From Sutterella sp. (GTDB lineage Bacteria; Pseudomonadota; Gammaproteobacteria; Burkholderiales; Burkholderiaceae_F): a DNA stretch of 6,025 nucleotides. Positions 1-5,489 of this stretch are shown here, piece by piece. A model generated the notes under the pieces. That model was not told the origin of the DNA and ran no database searches. It worked only from the letters and a program-made list of their open reading frames with translations. Position numbers and translations under genes: made by a program. How positions within the stretch are numbered: the stretch's first letter is position 1; every line of letters begins with the position of its first letter. The DNA lies in assembly GCA_003543795.1 (NCBI GenBank), contig DNBE01000002.1:1-6025 (forward strand), written 5' to 3'.

Positions 1-808
1 GCACAACCTGAGAGTCTTTCCCGTGCTCGGCCTGACTTAAAAGGTCGGCCGCAACGAACGCGGGATTGGCGCCCGCGTCCGCAATCACCAGCACTTCGCT
101 AGGACCCGCGGGCATGTCGATTGCGGCGCCGTCCGCGACTTGCGACACCTGACGTTTGGCTTCGGTTACGTAGGCGTTTCCCGGCCCGAAAATCTTATCG
201 ACCTTGCCGATCGATTGAGTTCCGAAGGCCATCGCGGCAATCGCTTGCGCGCCGCCCGCTTTATAAACGCGCTCAACGCCGCACAGGCGACACGCGTAGA
301 GGATTTCGGGCGCGATCGGAGGGGGCGAACAAAGTTCAATCGTTTTGCATCCCGCGATTTTGGCAGGAACCAAGAGCATGAGCGCGGTCGAAAATAAAGG
401 AGCGGTACCGCCAGGAATATATAGCCCCACGCTCTCGATCGGGCGCGTCACCTGTTCGCAGGTAATGCCGGCCATCGTTTGAACGGAAACGGGAGCGAGT
501 TTTTGCGCCTTATGGAAAGCTTCGATATTGGCAACGGCTGTCACCATCGCGGCTTTAAGCGAGGCGTCTAACGCGTCTTCTGCCGCGTCAAACTCGTCTT
601 TAGTCACCAAAAAGTCTTTGACTTCACAGCGATCGAATTTAGCCGAATATTCGCGAAGGGCATCATCCTTTCGTTCGCGGACGTTCTCGACTACTTCACG
701 CACGACGCTTGCGATTTTGTCACCCATCTGAACGGCAGGACGCATGAGCGCCTCGGACTTTTGGGGTTCGGTAAGCGTATTCCAATCGATAATTTGATTG
801 ATGAGCAT
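1..808 (-). CDS. hisD: Histidinol dehydrogenase (5' part; runs off left edge)
   Basis: HisD catalyses the last two steps of histidine synthesis in the cytoplasm, oxidising L-histidinol to L-histidine with two NAD+ and a bound zinc. The 269 visible codons (family length about 430) read without interruption and align almost gaplessly with my memory of E. coli HisD. Recognisable stretches are REYSAKFD (52-59), [16 protein letters not shown] (126-141), CSPPPI (160-165), GGAQAIAA (185-192), KIFGPGN (205-211), EAKRQVSQ (216-223), [14 protein letters not shown] (231-244) and LLSQAEHG (256-263). In the last, Gln259 and His262 sit exactly where E. coli has zinc ligands/catalytic residues. The remaining ligands lie outside the window. 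The ATG at 808-806 is preceded by AAAGGAAA (824-817), with 10 nt between AGGA and the ATG. The gene follows hisG by 23 bp with no terminator, so the two are co-transcribed. Identity is near certain; only the 3' third is missing. Confidence 0.97.
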   Translation of the reverse strand, partial: MLINQIIDWNTLTEPQKSEALMRPAVQMGDKIASVVREVVENVRERKDDALREYSAKFDRCEVKDFLVTKDEFDAAEDALDASLKAAMVTAVANIEAFHKAQKLAPVSVQTMAGITCEQVTRPIESVGLYIPGGTAPLFSTALMLLVPAKIAGCKTIELCSPPPIAPEILYACRLCGVERVYKAGGAQAIAAMAFGTQSIGKVDKIFGPGNAYVTEAKRQVSQVADGAAIDMPAGPSEVLVIADAGANPAFVAADLLSQAEHGKDSQVV

Positions 809-831
809 CTTTCGGGTTTCCTTTCGTGGCG

Positions 832-1734
832 TTACTTCATCATTTTTTCAATGGGTAAAACGAGAATGGAACTAGCACCCAAGGCTTTGAGCTTTTCCAT
901 CGTTTCCCAAAATAGTGTTTCGGTACTGACGGCGTGAAGCGCGACGTGACGGTCGTCGTCCTCTAACCTCAAAATCGTCGGATGCTCGGCGCCGGGCAAA
1001 AGCGCCGATACTTCACGGATTTTATCTGTCGGGCAATGCAGCATAATGTACTTCGATTCACGAGCGCCGATCATACCTTCGATACGAACCAAAAGGGTAG
1101 AAAGAAGGGCTTCGAGTTCCGGCGAAAGGGCTTCCGTTTTACGAATCAAAACCGCTTTCGAACGATAAATTTCTTCGACTTCGCGTAGGCCGTTCGCTTC
1201 AAGCGTCGCGCCGGTCGAAACCTGGTCGCAGATCGCGTCCGCTAACCCCGCTCTCGGGGCAATTTCAACAGAACCCGATAAATAAGCGGATTTATAAGCC
1301 ACACCGCGGCCTTCCATAAAGCGCCTCAAAAGGTTCGGGAAAGTTGTCGCGATGCGTTTGCCTTTTAAGCTTTCGGGGCCGCTATAGGGTTCGTCGCGGC
1401 CGACCGCTAGCGAAAGGCGACACTCACCGAAATCGAGTTTACGCAAAAGCGCGTAGCCGCAATCCTCACCTTGCCTTTGCGCTTGAAGCATCTTTTCTTC
1501 GAGAACACCTTCGCCCACGATGCCGAGATCGACCACCCCGTCAAAAACAAGCTGCGGGATATCGTCGTCTCTGACGCGCAAAATGTCAACGGGCATGTTT
1601 TGACTCATGACGATTAAGCGCTGCGTATTTAAATGCACTTTTATGCCGCAGGCTTTGAGTAAAGCGTTCGACTCTTCGCTTAATCTGCCCGACTTCTGAA
1701 TCGCGATTCGAAGTCTTTGCGCGTTTTGTGACAT
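832..1734 (-). CDS. hisG: ATP phosphoribosyltransferase, long (self-regulated) form
   Basis: HisG joins ATP and PRPP to give phosphoribosyl-ATP, the first committed and histidine-inhibited step of histidine synthesis. The 300-residue product has the long-form length (E. coli 299). The catalytic half starts [13 protein letters not shown] (7-19) and includes [11 protein letters not shown] (50-60) and DLGIVGE (69-75). The PRPP-binding loop is [14 protein letters not shown] (166-179). The C-terminal ACT-like histidine-binding domain covers about 225-300 and ends [16 protein letters not shown]. Long forms carry their own allosteric domain and do not need HisZ. I chose the ATG at 1734-1732 because AAGGAG lies 6 nt upstream and the family N-terminus matches there. 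An in-frame ATG at 1767 would add 11 residues but falls inside the attenuator U-tract. The first gene of the operon, it is controlled by the leader upstream. Identity is secure. Confidence 0.98.
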   Translation of the reverse strand: MSQNAQRLRIAIQKSGRLSEESNALLKACGIKVHLNTQRLIVMSQNMPVDILRVRDDDIPQLVFDGVVDLGIVGEGVLEEKMLQAQRQGEDCGYALLRKLDFGECRLSLAVGRDEPYSGPESLKGKRIATTFPNLLRRFMEGRGVAYKSAYLSGSVEIAPRAGLADAICDQVSTGATLEANGLREVEEIYRSKAVLIRKTEALSPELEALLSTLLVRIEGMIGARESKYIMLHCPTDKIREVSALLPGAEHPTILRLEDDDRHVALHAVSTETLFWETMEKLKALGASSILVLPIEKMMK

Positions 1735-1765
1735 AAAAAACTCCTTGGATAAATGCTTTCCCGTC

Positions 1766-1801
1766 AAACAAAAACCCTCGAAGGGTATGCCCCCGAGGGT
1801 T
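1766..1801 (-). terminator. his attenuator (intrinsic terminator)
   Basis: On the minus strand AACCCTCG (1801-1794) pairs perfectly with CGAGGGTT (1780-1773). An inner GGG/CCC pairing extends the stem around CATA. The stem runs straight into TTTTTGTTT, giving a textbook rho-independent terminator 31 nt before the hisG start codon. Its position between a His-codon leader peptide and hisG identifies it as the his attenuator. Termination here would prevent expression of hisG, hisD and whatever follows. Confidence 0.92.
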
Positions 1802-1866
1802 CGTTGAAGTCTTTTCCCGCCGGAAGCATATCAAAGGGTCTTCCGATTGCGTGACAATCGAAAGAC
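1786..1866 (-). promoter_or_regulatory. his leader RNA switch: protector hairpin and antiterminator
   Basis: Five segments can be paired by eye. Segment 1 (1866-1855) and segment 2 (1849-1838) form a 12-bp stem with one G-U pair around the loop TCACG, starting 2 nt after the leader stop codon. Part of segment 2 (1846-1840, UCGGAAG) can instead pair with 1826-1820 (CUUCCGG). Segment 3 (1830-1817, TATGCTTCCGGCGG) can pair with segment 4 (1799-1786, CCCTCGGGGGCATA): 11 consecutive pairs, three of them G-U, then a mismatch and two more. That uses the 5' arm of the terminator and so is an antiterminator. Segment 5 is the terminator 3' arm. Predicted logic: a ribosome stalled at the His codons leaves segment 1 free, 1:2 and 3:4 form, and transcription continues. 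A ribosome at the stop codon covers segment 1, 2:3 and 4:5 form, and transcription stops. The pairings are seen; the order of events is inferred. Confidence 0.75.
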
Positions 1867-1868
1867 GA

Positions 1869-1904
1869 TCAGCCGTGGTGATGGGAAAAGAAAATCTGTT
1901 TCAT
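1869..1904 (-). CDS. hisL: his operon leader peptide (11 aa; 15 aa from an upstream ATG)
   Basis: The peptide reads MKQIFFSHHHG, with three consecutive His codons (CAT CAC CAC, 1883-1875) followed by Gly and TGA. Such runs sense charged tRNA-His: scarcity stalls the ribosome and favours the antiterminator just downstream. E. coli hisL has seven His codons, so this is a shorter sensor. An in-frame ATG at 1916-1914 would give MPRIMKQIFFSHHHG. I prefer the ATG at 1904-1902 because the upstream one overlaps the likely -10 box TACAAT (1920-1915). Neither ATG has a clear Shine-Dalgarno sequence, which is odd for an attenuator that depends on translation. The location, directly upstream of a terminator and hisG, makes the role secure; the start codon is not. 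Confidence 0.88.
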   Translation of the reverse strand: MKQIFFSHHHG

Positions 1905-1914
1905 AATGCGAGGC

Positions 1915-1943
1915 ATTGTATCAGATTTACGATGCGCGAAAGA
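1915..1943 (-). promoter_or_regulatory. Probable his operon promoter (extended -10)
   Basis: The minus strand carries TGATACAAT (1923-1915), a TGN extended -10 with a five-of-six match to TATAAT. The hexamer 17 bp upstream, TCTTTC (1943-1938), is a poor -35, as is tolerated with an extended -10. A start near 1908-1907 would leave only 3-4 nt before the leader ATG at 1904. No better promoter is visible between here and the divergent rsmE gene. Confidence 0.55.
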
Positions 1944-1963
1944 CGTGAAATACCCTTTTTCGC

Positions 1964-1992
1964 TTAGAAAAAGAACGCGCTCGAATTAAAAT
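1964..1992 (+). promoter_or_regulatory. Candidate rsmE promoter
   Basis: TTAGAA (1964-1969) and TAAAAT (1987-1992) are separated by exactly 17 bp. Transcription would begin near 1999, about 36 nt before the rsmE start codon. The -35 match is only three of six, so this is a reasonable but unproven call. It lies back to back with the his promoter. Confidence 0.45.
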
Positions 1993-2034
1993 ACGAAAAA
2001 ACTTTTGTGAGCCACGAAAAAAAGGAGTTCGATT

Positions 2035-2751
2035 ATGTCCGCGCGGTTTTATCTTCCGGTGCCTTTTCGGGCAGGAGATACTATTGAACTCCCCGAAGAC
2101 GTCTCTCGCCACGCGGGACTTGCTAAACGCATGCGAGATGGCGAAGCGATTACCCTTTTTGACGGCAAAGGCGCAAGCGCCGCGGGCACCCTCACCTTCA
2201 AGTCAGGCCGAGCTTTCTGCGAAATGAAAGAGACTTTCCAAAAAAGCGCGCCTAAATTAAAACTGACTTTGATTCAAGCCCTCATCGCGCAAGAAAAACT
2301 CGATTTCGTGCTCGAAAAAGCAACCGAACTCGGGGTTTCTAAAATCGTCATTTGTCCGACCAAACGTTCTGTTGTCGAACTCTCGGGCGCAAGGCGAGAA
2401 AAGCGCCTCGCGCAATGGGTTTTAAAAGTCACTGCCGCTTGCGAGCAATCGGGTAACGACTTCGTGCCCGAAGTCCTTTGGGCCGATTCTCTTGAAGTAG
2501 CGCTAAACGCCGCAAGCGATGAAGTCAAATGGATTTTGTCGCCCGATCAAAGTTCGCCTTTAGCCATTAAAGGGGTTTCAAGCGCCGCTTTTGCGGTAGG
2601 CCCCGAAGGCGGCTTTACCGATGAGGAACTTGAGATTGCGATTAAAAGCGGTTTTAAGCCCGCGCTTTTGGGGCCGAGAATTCTTAGAACCGAAACGGCG
2701 GGACTCGTCGCCTTAACCGTCGCGCAACGAGAAGCAGGCGACTTGCATTAA
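2035..2751 (+). CDS. rsmE: 16S rRNA (uracil-1498-N3)-methyltransferase
   Basis: RsmE uses S-adenosylmethionine to methylate N3 of U1498 of 16S rRNA in the assembled 30S subunit. The product is 238 residues, close to E. coli RsmE (243). An N-terminal PUA-like RNA-binding domain covers roughly 1-70. The rest is a SPOUT-class trefoil-knot methyltransferase domain with EKLDFVLEKATELGV (87-101), ACEQSGN (135-141), GPEGGFT (189-195) and LGPRILRTETA (212-222). The last two build the cofactor site. The ATG at 2035 has a strong AGGAG (2023-2027) spaced 7 nt. The gene stands alone: divergent from the his operon and convergent with mgtE, 25 bp from the latter's stop. Annotation is secure. Confidence 0.97.
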   Translation: MSARFYLPVPFRAGDTIELPEDVSRHAGLAKRMRDGEAITLFDGKGASAAGTLTFKSGRAFCEMKETFQKSAPKLKLTLIQALIAQEKLDFVLEKATELGVSKIVICPTKRSVVELSGARREKRLAQWVLKVTAACEQSGNDFVPEVLWADSLEVALNAASDEVKWILSPDQSSPLAIKGVSSAAFAVGPEGGFTDEELEIAIKSGFKPALLGPRILRTETAGLVALTVAQREAGDLH

Positions 2752-2776
2752 GACGCATTGCAAATACAAAGCGCTT

Positions 2777-4255
2777 TTAGACAAAAAAGACGGTAGCTAG
2801 CCCCAAGAAAATCAAAAAGCCGCCCGAATCGGTAATAAAGGTCAAAAGAACGGAGCTTCCTAGCGCGGGATCTCGCCCTAGGTGTTTGAGCGTCACGGGG
2901 ACCAAAACACCCACAAGAGCTCCCACGACGATATTGAGCATCATCGCTAAAAACATCACTAAGCCGAGTTTTACCCCGAAAGCCGAGTTGTGATAGAGCA
3001 TAAAAGCCAAAAAGCCTGCCACCGCGCCCCAAAGAATGCCGTTTAAAAGCGCGATTAAGAATTCTTTTTTAAAGAGGTCGCGCTCGGTCGCGGTCGTCAC
3101 CTGCCCCATGGCGAGGCTTCGCACAAGTAGCGTCAACGTCTGATTCCCGGTATTGCCCGCAATCCCAGAGACAATCGGCATAAGGGTCGCAAGCGCCACG
3201 ACTTTAGAAATCGTCCCTTCAAACGCGTTAATGACGCTAGAGGCGCAAAACGCGGTGCAAAGGTTCACCCCTAGCCAAATCCAACGACTTTTAGCCGCTT
3301 CCCAAACCGAACCGAAGGGGTCCGCGTCTTCGTCAAGGCCTACCGCGGCGTAGGCGTCTTCTGCGCTTTCTTCGCGGATGACATCGACCACTTCGTTAAC
3401 CGTCAGGCGACCGATAAGTCTCGCGTTTTCGTCAACCACGGGGGCGCTTACCAAGTCGTAGCGCTCGAACGCCTGCGCGACTTCGCTTGCGTCATCCGTC
3501 GGGTTAAGGGTCAAGACGTCTTTTTTCATGACTTCGGCAACGCTTCTTTCGGGGTCTGTTGTCAATAGCGTCGCGACCGGTACGGCACCTTTTAAAACCG
3601 TATGGCGATCGACCACAAAAATTAAGTCCGTGTGATCGGGCAATTCATCAAAGGTTCTTAAATACCGCAACACGCCTTCGACGGTATCGTCTTCACGAAT
3701 GAGAACGACTTCGAAGTCCATACGAGCGCCGACCGAATCTTCGGGATAGCTCATCGCGGCGCGTAATTGCGCCCGTTCTTGGCTCGATAACCCTTCTTGG
3801 ACTTCTTCGATCACGTCCGGCGGCAAATCTTCGACCAAGTCCGCGATTTCGTCCGTATCGAGCGTTTCCATGGCGTCGACCAGTTCTTCTCGATCCATGG
3901 CTTCGATGAGCGACTCGCGAACGCCTTCGTTATTGACTTCGACTAAGACTTCGCCGTCGTGATTCGATTCGGCAAGATCCCAGACAATCATACGGTCGTC
4001 GTTCGGTAACGCTTGCAAAATGTAGGCGATATCCGCGGGATGTAAGGGCTTTAAGACGGCTTCAATCGCTTCGCGCTCTTGCGCGGAGAGATTTTCGGTA
4101 ATTTTTTCGGTAGAAGGATGATGCTCCTCGAAAGCGTCGAGCAGCTCTTGAAGACGATTAAGCGCGCGGGTCGCTTCTTCGGGCTCGCGCATAGCTAAGC
4201 TGCCGGATTGCATTCCGGCAGACATCAATACGGGTTTGCGTACCTCTACTGCCAT
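2777..4255 (-). CDS. mgtE: Magnesium transporter MgtE
   Basis: MgtE is an inner-membrane, Mg2+-gated Mg2+ channel that works as a homodimer. The 492-residue product has all family parts in order. A poorly conserved N-terminal extension of about 50 residues is followed by an acidic helical N domain (about 55-170, with LHPADIAYILQALP at 71-84). Two CBS domains follow at about 175-235 and 240-298 (VMKKDVLTL, VSAPVVDENARLIGRLT). Then come a plug helix (about 300-325) and about five membrane helices (about 326-490). The signature MPIVSGIAGNTGNQ (359-372) and the pore motif FITDSGGFLIFLG (473-485) are present. Asp476 should correspond to pore residue Asp432 of Thermus thermophilus MgtE. The ATG at 4255 has AGGTG about 6 nt upstream; ATGs at codons 11, 15 and 22 are possible alternatives. 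No magnesium riboswitch (M-box/ykoK-like) is seen in its leader. Family assignment is secure. Confidence 0.96.
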   Translation of the reverse strand: MAVEVRKPVLMSAGMQSGSLAMREPEEATRALNRLQELLDAFEEHHPSTEKITENLSAQEREAIEAVLKPLHPADIAYILQALPNDDRMIVWDLAESNHDGEVLVEVNNEGVRESLIEAMDREELVDAMETLDTDEIADLVEDLPPDVIEEVQEGLSSQERAQLRAAMSYPEDSVGARMDFEVVLIREDDTVEGVLRYLRTFDELPDHTDLIFVVDRHTVLKGAVPVATLLTTDPERSVAEVMKKDVLTLNPTDDASEVAQAFERYDLVSAPVVDENARLIGRLTVNEVVDVIREESAEDAYAAVGLDEDADPFGSVWEAAKSRWIWLGVNLCTAFCASSVINAFEGTISKVVALATLMPIVSGIAGNTGNQTLTLLVRSLAMGQVTTATERDLFKKEFLIALLNGILWGAVAGFLAFMLYHNSAFGVKLGLVMFLAMMLNIVVGALVGVLVPVTLKHLGRDPALGSSVLLTFITDSGGFLIFLGLATVFFV

Positions 4256-4344
4256 CCGTACACCTGTTATCGTCAGCTATGTGCATGTGAAAAGAGCGGG
4301 AAGTTTTGCTTGTCTTCCCTTCAAAAAAGAACTAATAAGTGCGC

Positions 4345-4375
4345 ATTTTAACCCACGGACGATACTCGGTGGCAA
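4345..4375 (-). promoter_or_regulatory. Candidate mgtE promoter
   Basis: On the minus strand TTGCCA (4375-4370, five of six to TTGACA) precedes TAAAAT (4350-4345) with a 19-bp spacer, slightly long. Shifting the -10 to TTAAAA gives 18 bp. Transcription would start near 4338, leaving a leader of about 80 nt before mgtE. It faces away from the ribB promoter. Confidence 0.5.
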
Positions 4376-4405
4376 TTTTTGCGAAAGCGCCGTTTGTGTT
4401 TATTC

Positions 4406-4435
4406 GCGACATAAAAACGGCCTTTTGATTAAAAT
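4406..4435 (+). promoter_or_regulatory. Candidate ribB promoter
   Basis: GCGACA (4406-4411, matching GACA of the -35 consensus) and TAAAAT (4430-4435) are 18 bp apart. A start near 4442 would place the 5' end about 17 nt before the FMN aptamer, which is the arrangement expected for riboswitch leaders. Confidence 0.5.
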
Positions 4436-4458
4436 GCGCTCTCAATCGAGATGTTTTA

Positions 4459-4580
4459 CGCACACGGGGCGGGGCGCAATTCCCCACCGGTGGTGATAGT
4501 CCACGAGCCTGAAGCCTTGGCTTCGGGTTGAGCCGATGAAATGCCGGCACCGACGGTTAAAGTCCGGAAGAAAGCGTGCG
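4459..4580 (+). promoter_or_regulatory. FMN riboswitch aptamer (RFN element)
   Basis: This RNA binds flavin mononucleotide and controls riboflavin genes. All six helices can be traced. P1 is CGCAC (4459-4463) with GTGCG (4576-4580). P2 is GGGG (4471-4474) with CCCC (4482-4485). P3 is GTGG (4490-4493) with CCAC (4501-4504). P4 is a 9-bp arm (4508-4516 with 4519-4527; the innermost pair probably opens to a CUUG loop). P5 is GCCG (4532-4535) with CGGC (4545-4548). P6 is GAC (4552-4554) with GTC (4562-4564). The conserved strings GGGGCGGGG, ATTCCCCACCGG, CACGAGCC, CCGACGGTTAAAGTCCGG and GAAAG are intact. The gene directly downstream is ribB, the expected target. Confidence 0.97.
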
Positions 4581-4692
4581 AAACAAATAACGACAAAGCC
4601 TTTGACGGCACCATTTGCCGTCGTCTTTTGTCTCGCGCATTTTTTCTTCCCGCCCCGTTTCCCGACACCTCATCGACATTTGCGCGAAGGAA
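4576..4692 (+). promoter_or_regulatory. FMN riboswitch expression platform
   Basis: The 3' strand of P1 plus one base (GTGCGA, 4576-4581) can pair with TCGCGC (4633-4638). The same bases, as TCGCGCA (4633-4639), can instead pair perfectly with TGCGCGA (4681-4687), which abuts and overlaps by one base the ribB Shine-Dalgarno AAGGA (4687-4691). With FMN bound, P1 would hold GTGCG and free TCGCGCA to close the helix beside the ribosome-binding site. Without FMN the site would be open. A central hairpin, GACGGCA (4604-4610) with TGCCGTC (4616-4622), extended by GACAAAG (4592-4598) with CTTTTGTC (4625-4632), can form in either state. Six Ts (4640-4645) follow, so termination may add to translational control. 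Pairings are seen; the mechanism is inferred. Confidence 0.7.
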
Positions 4693-4697
4693 TCGTT

Positions 4698-5354
4698 ATG
4701 GGTGAAAACCAACTGTTAGAAGTTTTCGGCAAGACTCCCGAAATTCGGGTTCAAAAAGCGCTCGAAGCGTTTCGGGCGGGTAACGGCGTAATCGTGGTCG
4801 ATGACGCTAATCGCGAAAACGAGGGCGATATTATCTTTCCTGCCGAAACGATTTCCGTCGAACAAATGGCTTTTCTCATTCGCTACTGTTCCGGCATCGT
4901 CTGTCTTGCGATGACGCACGAAGCGTGCGTCGCGCTTGACTTACCCCAACAGGTCGCAACGAACACCAATACCCAACAGACGGCTTTTTGCGTCACGATT
5001 GAAGCCGCTCGTGGCGTCACGACAGGCGTGAGTGCCGCCGATCGCGTCGCAACGATTAAGGCCGCTTGTTCTCCTTTAGCAAAACCCACAGACCTCCGTC
5101 GCCCGGGCCACGTCTACCCCATTGAAGCTCGCGCGGGAGGCGTCTTAACGCGGCGCGGCCACACGGAAAGCTCCGTTGATTTAGCTCGCCTTGCGGGTTT
5201 TCGTCCGATGGGCGTTCTTTGCGAAATTATGAGTGAAGACCACTTCGGGGAAATGGCGCGTTTACCCGAAGTCGTTCCCTTTGCCGAACGCTTTGAGTTC
5301 CCGCTTTTGAGCGTTGAGGATATTTGCGTTTATCGTCGCGCGAACAACCTTTAA
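4698..5354 (+). CDS. ribB: 3,4-dihydroxy-2-butanone 4-phosphate synthase
   Basis: RibB converts ribulose 5-phosphate to formate and the four-carbon unit that becomes the xylene ring of riboflavin; it needs Mg2+. The 218-residue protein matches the stand-alone E. coli enzyme (217), with no GTP cyclohydrolase II domain fused as in RibBA. Key motifs are [12 protein letters not shown] (33-44, acidic metal-binding loop), [17 protein letters not shown] (100-116), RPGHVYP (135-141), [11 protein letters not shown] (147-157) and GVLCE (172-176). These include the conserved active-site His and Glu residues. The reading frame is open upstream through the riboswitch, but the ATG at 4698 is the right start: AAGG lies 7 nt before it and family homology begins there. 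The FMN aptamer 118 nt upstream implies feedback repression by the pathway end product. Secure. Confidence 0.97.
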   Translation: MGENQLLEVFGKTPEIRVQKALEAFRAGNGVIVVDDANRENEGDIIFPAETISVEQMAFLIRYCSGIVCLAMTHEACVALDLPQQVATNTNTQQTAFCVTIEAARGVTTGVSAADRVATIKAACSPLAKPTDLRRPGHVYPIEARAGGVLTRRGHTESSVDLARLAGFRPMGVLCEIMSEDHFGEMARLPEVVPFAERFEFPLLSVEDICVYRRANNL

Positions 5355-5387
5355 ATCGACGGTCTTTTCCTTTTCTGAAGAACTTCC

Positions 5388-5414
5388 TTGCGAAGACCTT
5401 AAAGCTCTTATAAT
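5388..5414 (+). promoter_or_regulatory. Probable promoter of the sugar-kinase gene
   Basis: A perfect TATAAT stands at 5409-5414, 55 bp after the ribB stop. The best -35 is TTGCGA (5388-5393, four of six) with a short 15-bp spacer. Transcription would begin near 5421, giving a leader of about 70 nt. The kinase gene therefore probably has its own promoter rather than relying on read-through from ribB. Confidence 0.55.
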
Positions 5415-5431
5415 TGACGCAAGTTCAATTA
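5411..5431. repeat. 7-bp inverted repeat over the kinase promoter (possible operator)
   Basis: TAATTGA (5411-5417) and TCAATTA (5425-5431) are perfect reverse complements around a 7-bp centre. The element overlaps the -10 box and the expected transcription start, a usual place for a repressor site controlling a catabolic gene. No regulator gene is visible in the window, and the AT-rich arms could occur by chance. Confidence 0.35.
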
Positions 5432-5445
5432 CGTACCGCGTTTTC

Positions 5446-5466
5446 GGGCGGTGTTTTCGGCCGCCC
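5446..5466 (+). other. GC-rich hairpin in the kinase leader
   Basis: GGGCGG (5446-5451) pairs with CCGCCC (5461-5466) around a 9-nt loop, ending 10 nt before the AAGGAG of the kinase gene. It is not followed by a T-run, so it is not an intrinsic terminator. It might affect mRNA stability or ribosome access; no role is shown. Confidence 0.3.
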
Positions 5467-5489
5467 TTGACGCCAAAAGGAGTCTTTCC

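Larger units (their letters stand above)
4341..4439. repeat. Inverted 11-bp repeat carrying both divergent -10 boxes
   Basis: GCGCATTTTAA at 4341-4351 is the exact reverse complement of TTAAAATGCGC at 4429-4439. Each copy contains a TAAAAT box, one reading toward mgtE and one toward ribB. The 77 bp between them hold no gene. It may reflect the same discriminator sequence (GCGC) next to two -10 boxes rather than a protein site. Confidence 0.5.

Noticed and set aside
1735..1767. HisG start 11 codons upstream at 1767
   Set aside because: The codon lies in the T-tract of the attenuator and lacks a ribosome-binding site; the ATG at 1734 has AAGGAG and matches homologues.
2740..2779. Possible bidirectional terminator between rsmE and mgtE (TTGCA...TGCAA and the palindrome AAAGCGCTTT)
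   Set aside because: The stem is only 5 bp with a mismatch inside, the palindrome has no loop, and no adequate T-run follows on either strand.
4256..4338. Magnesium riboswitch upstream of mgtE
   Set aside because: The leader of about 80 nt is too short for an M-box and shows none of its conserved segments.
4536..4697. Extension of ribB by 54 in-frame codons from an ATG at 4536
   Set aside because: That ATG lies inside the FMN aptamer, has no ribosome-binding site, and the extra residues have no resemblance to the family; the ATG at 4698 has both.
5361..5398. GGTCTT...AAGACC inverted repeat after ribB as a terminator
   Set aside because: The loop is 26 nt and the arm is followed by TTAAAGC, not a T-run; not convincing as an intrinsic terminator.
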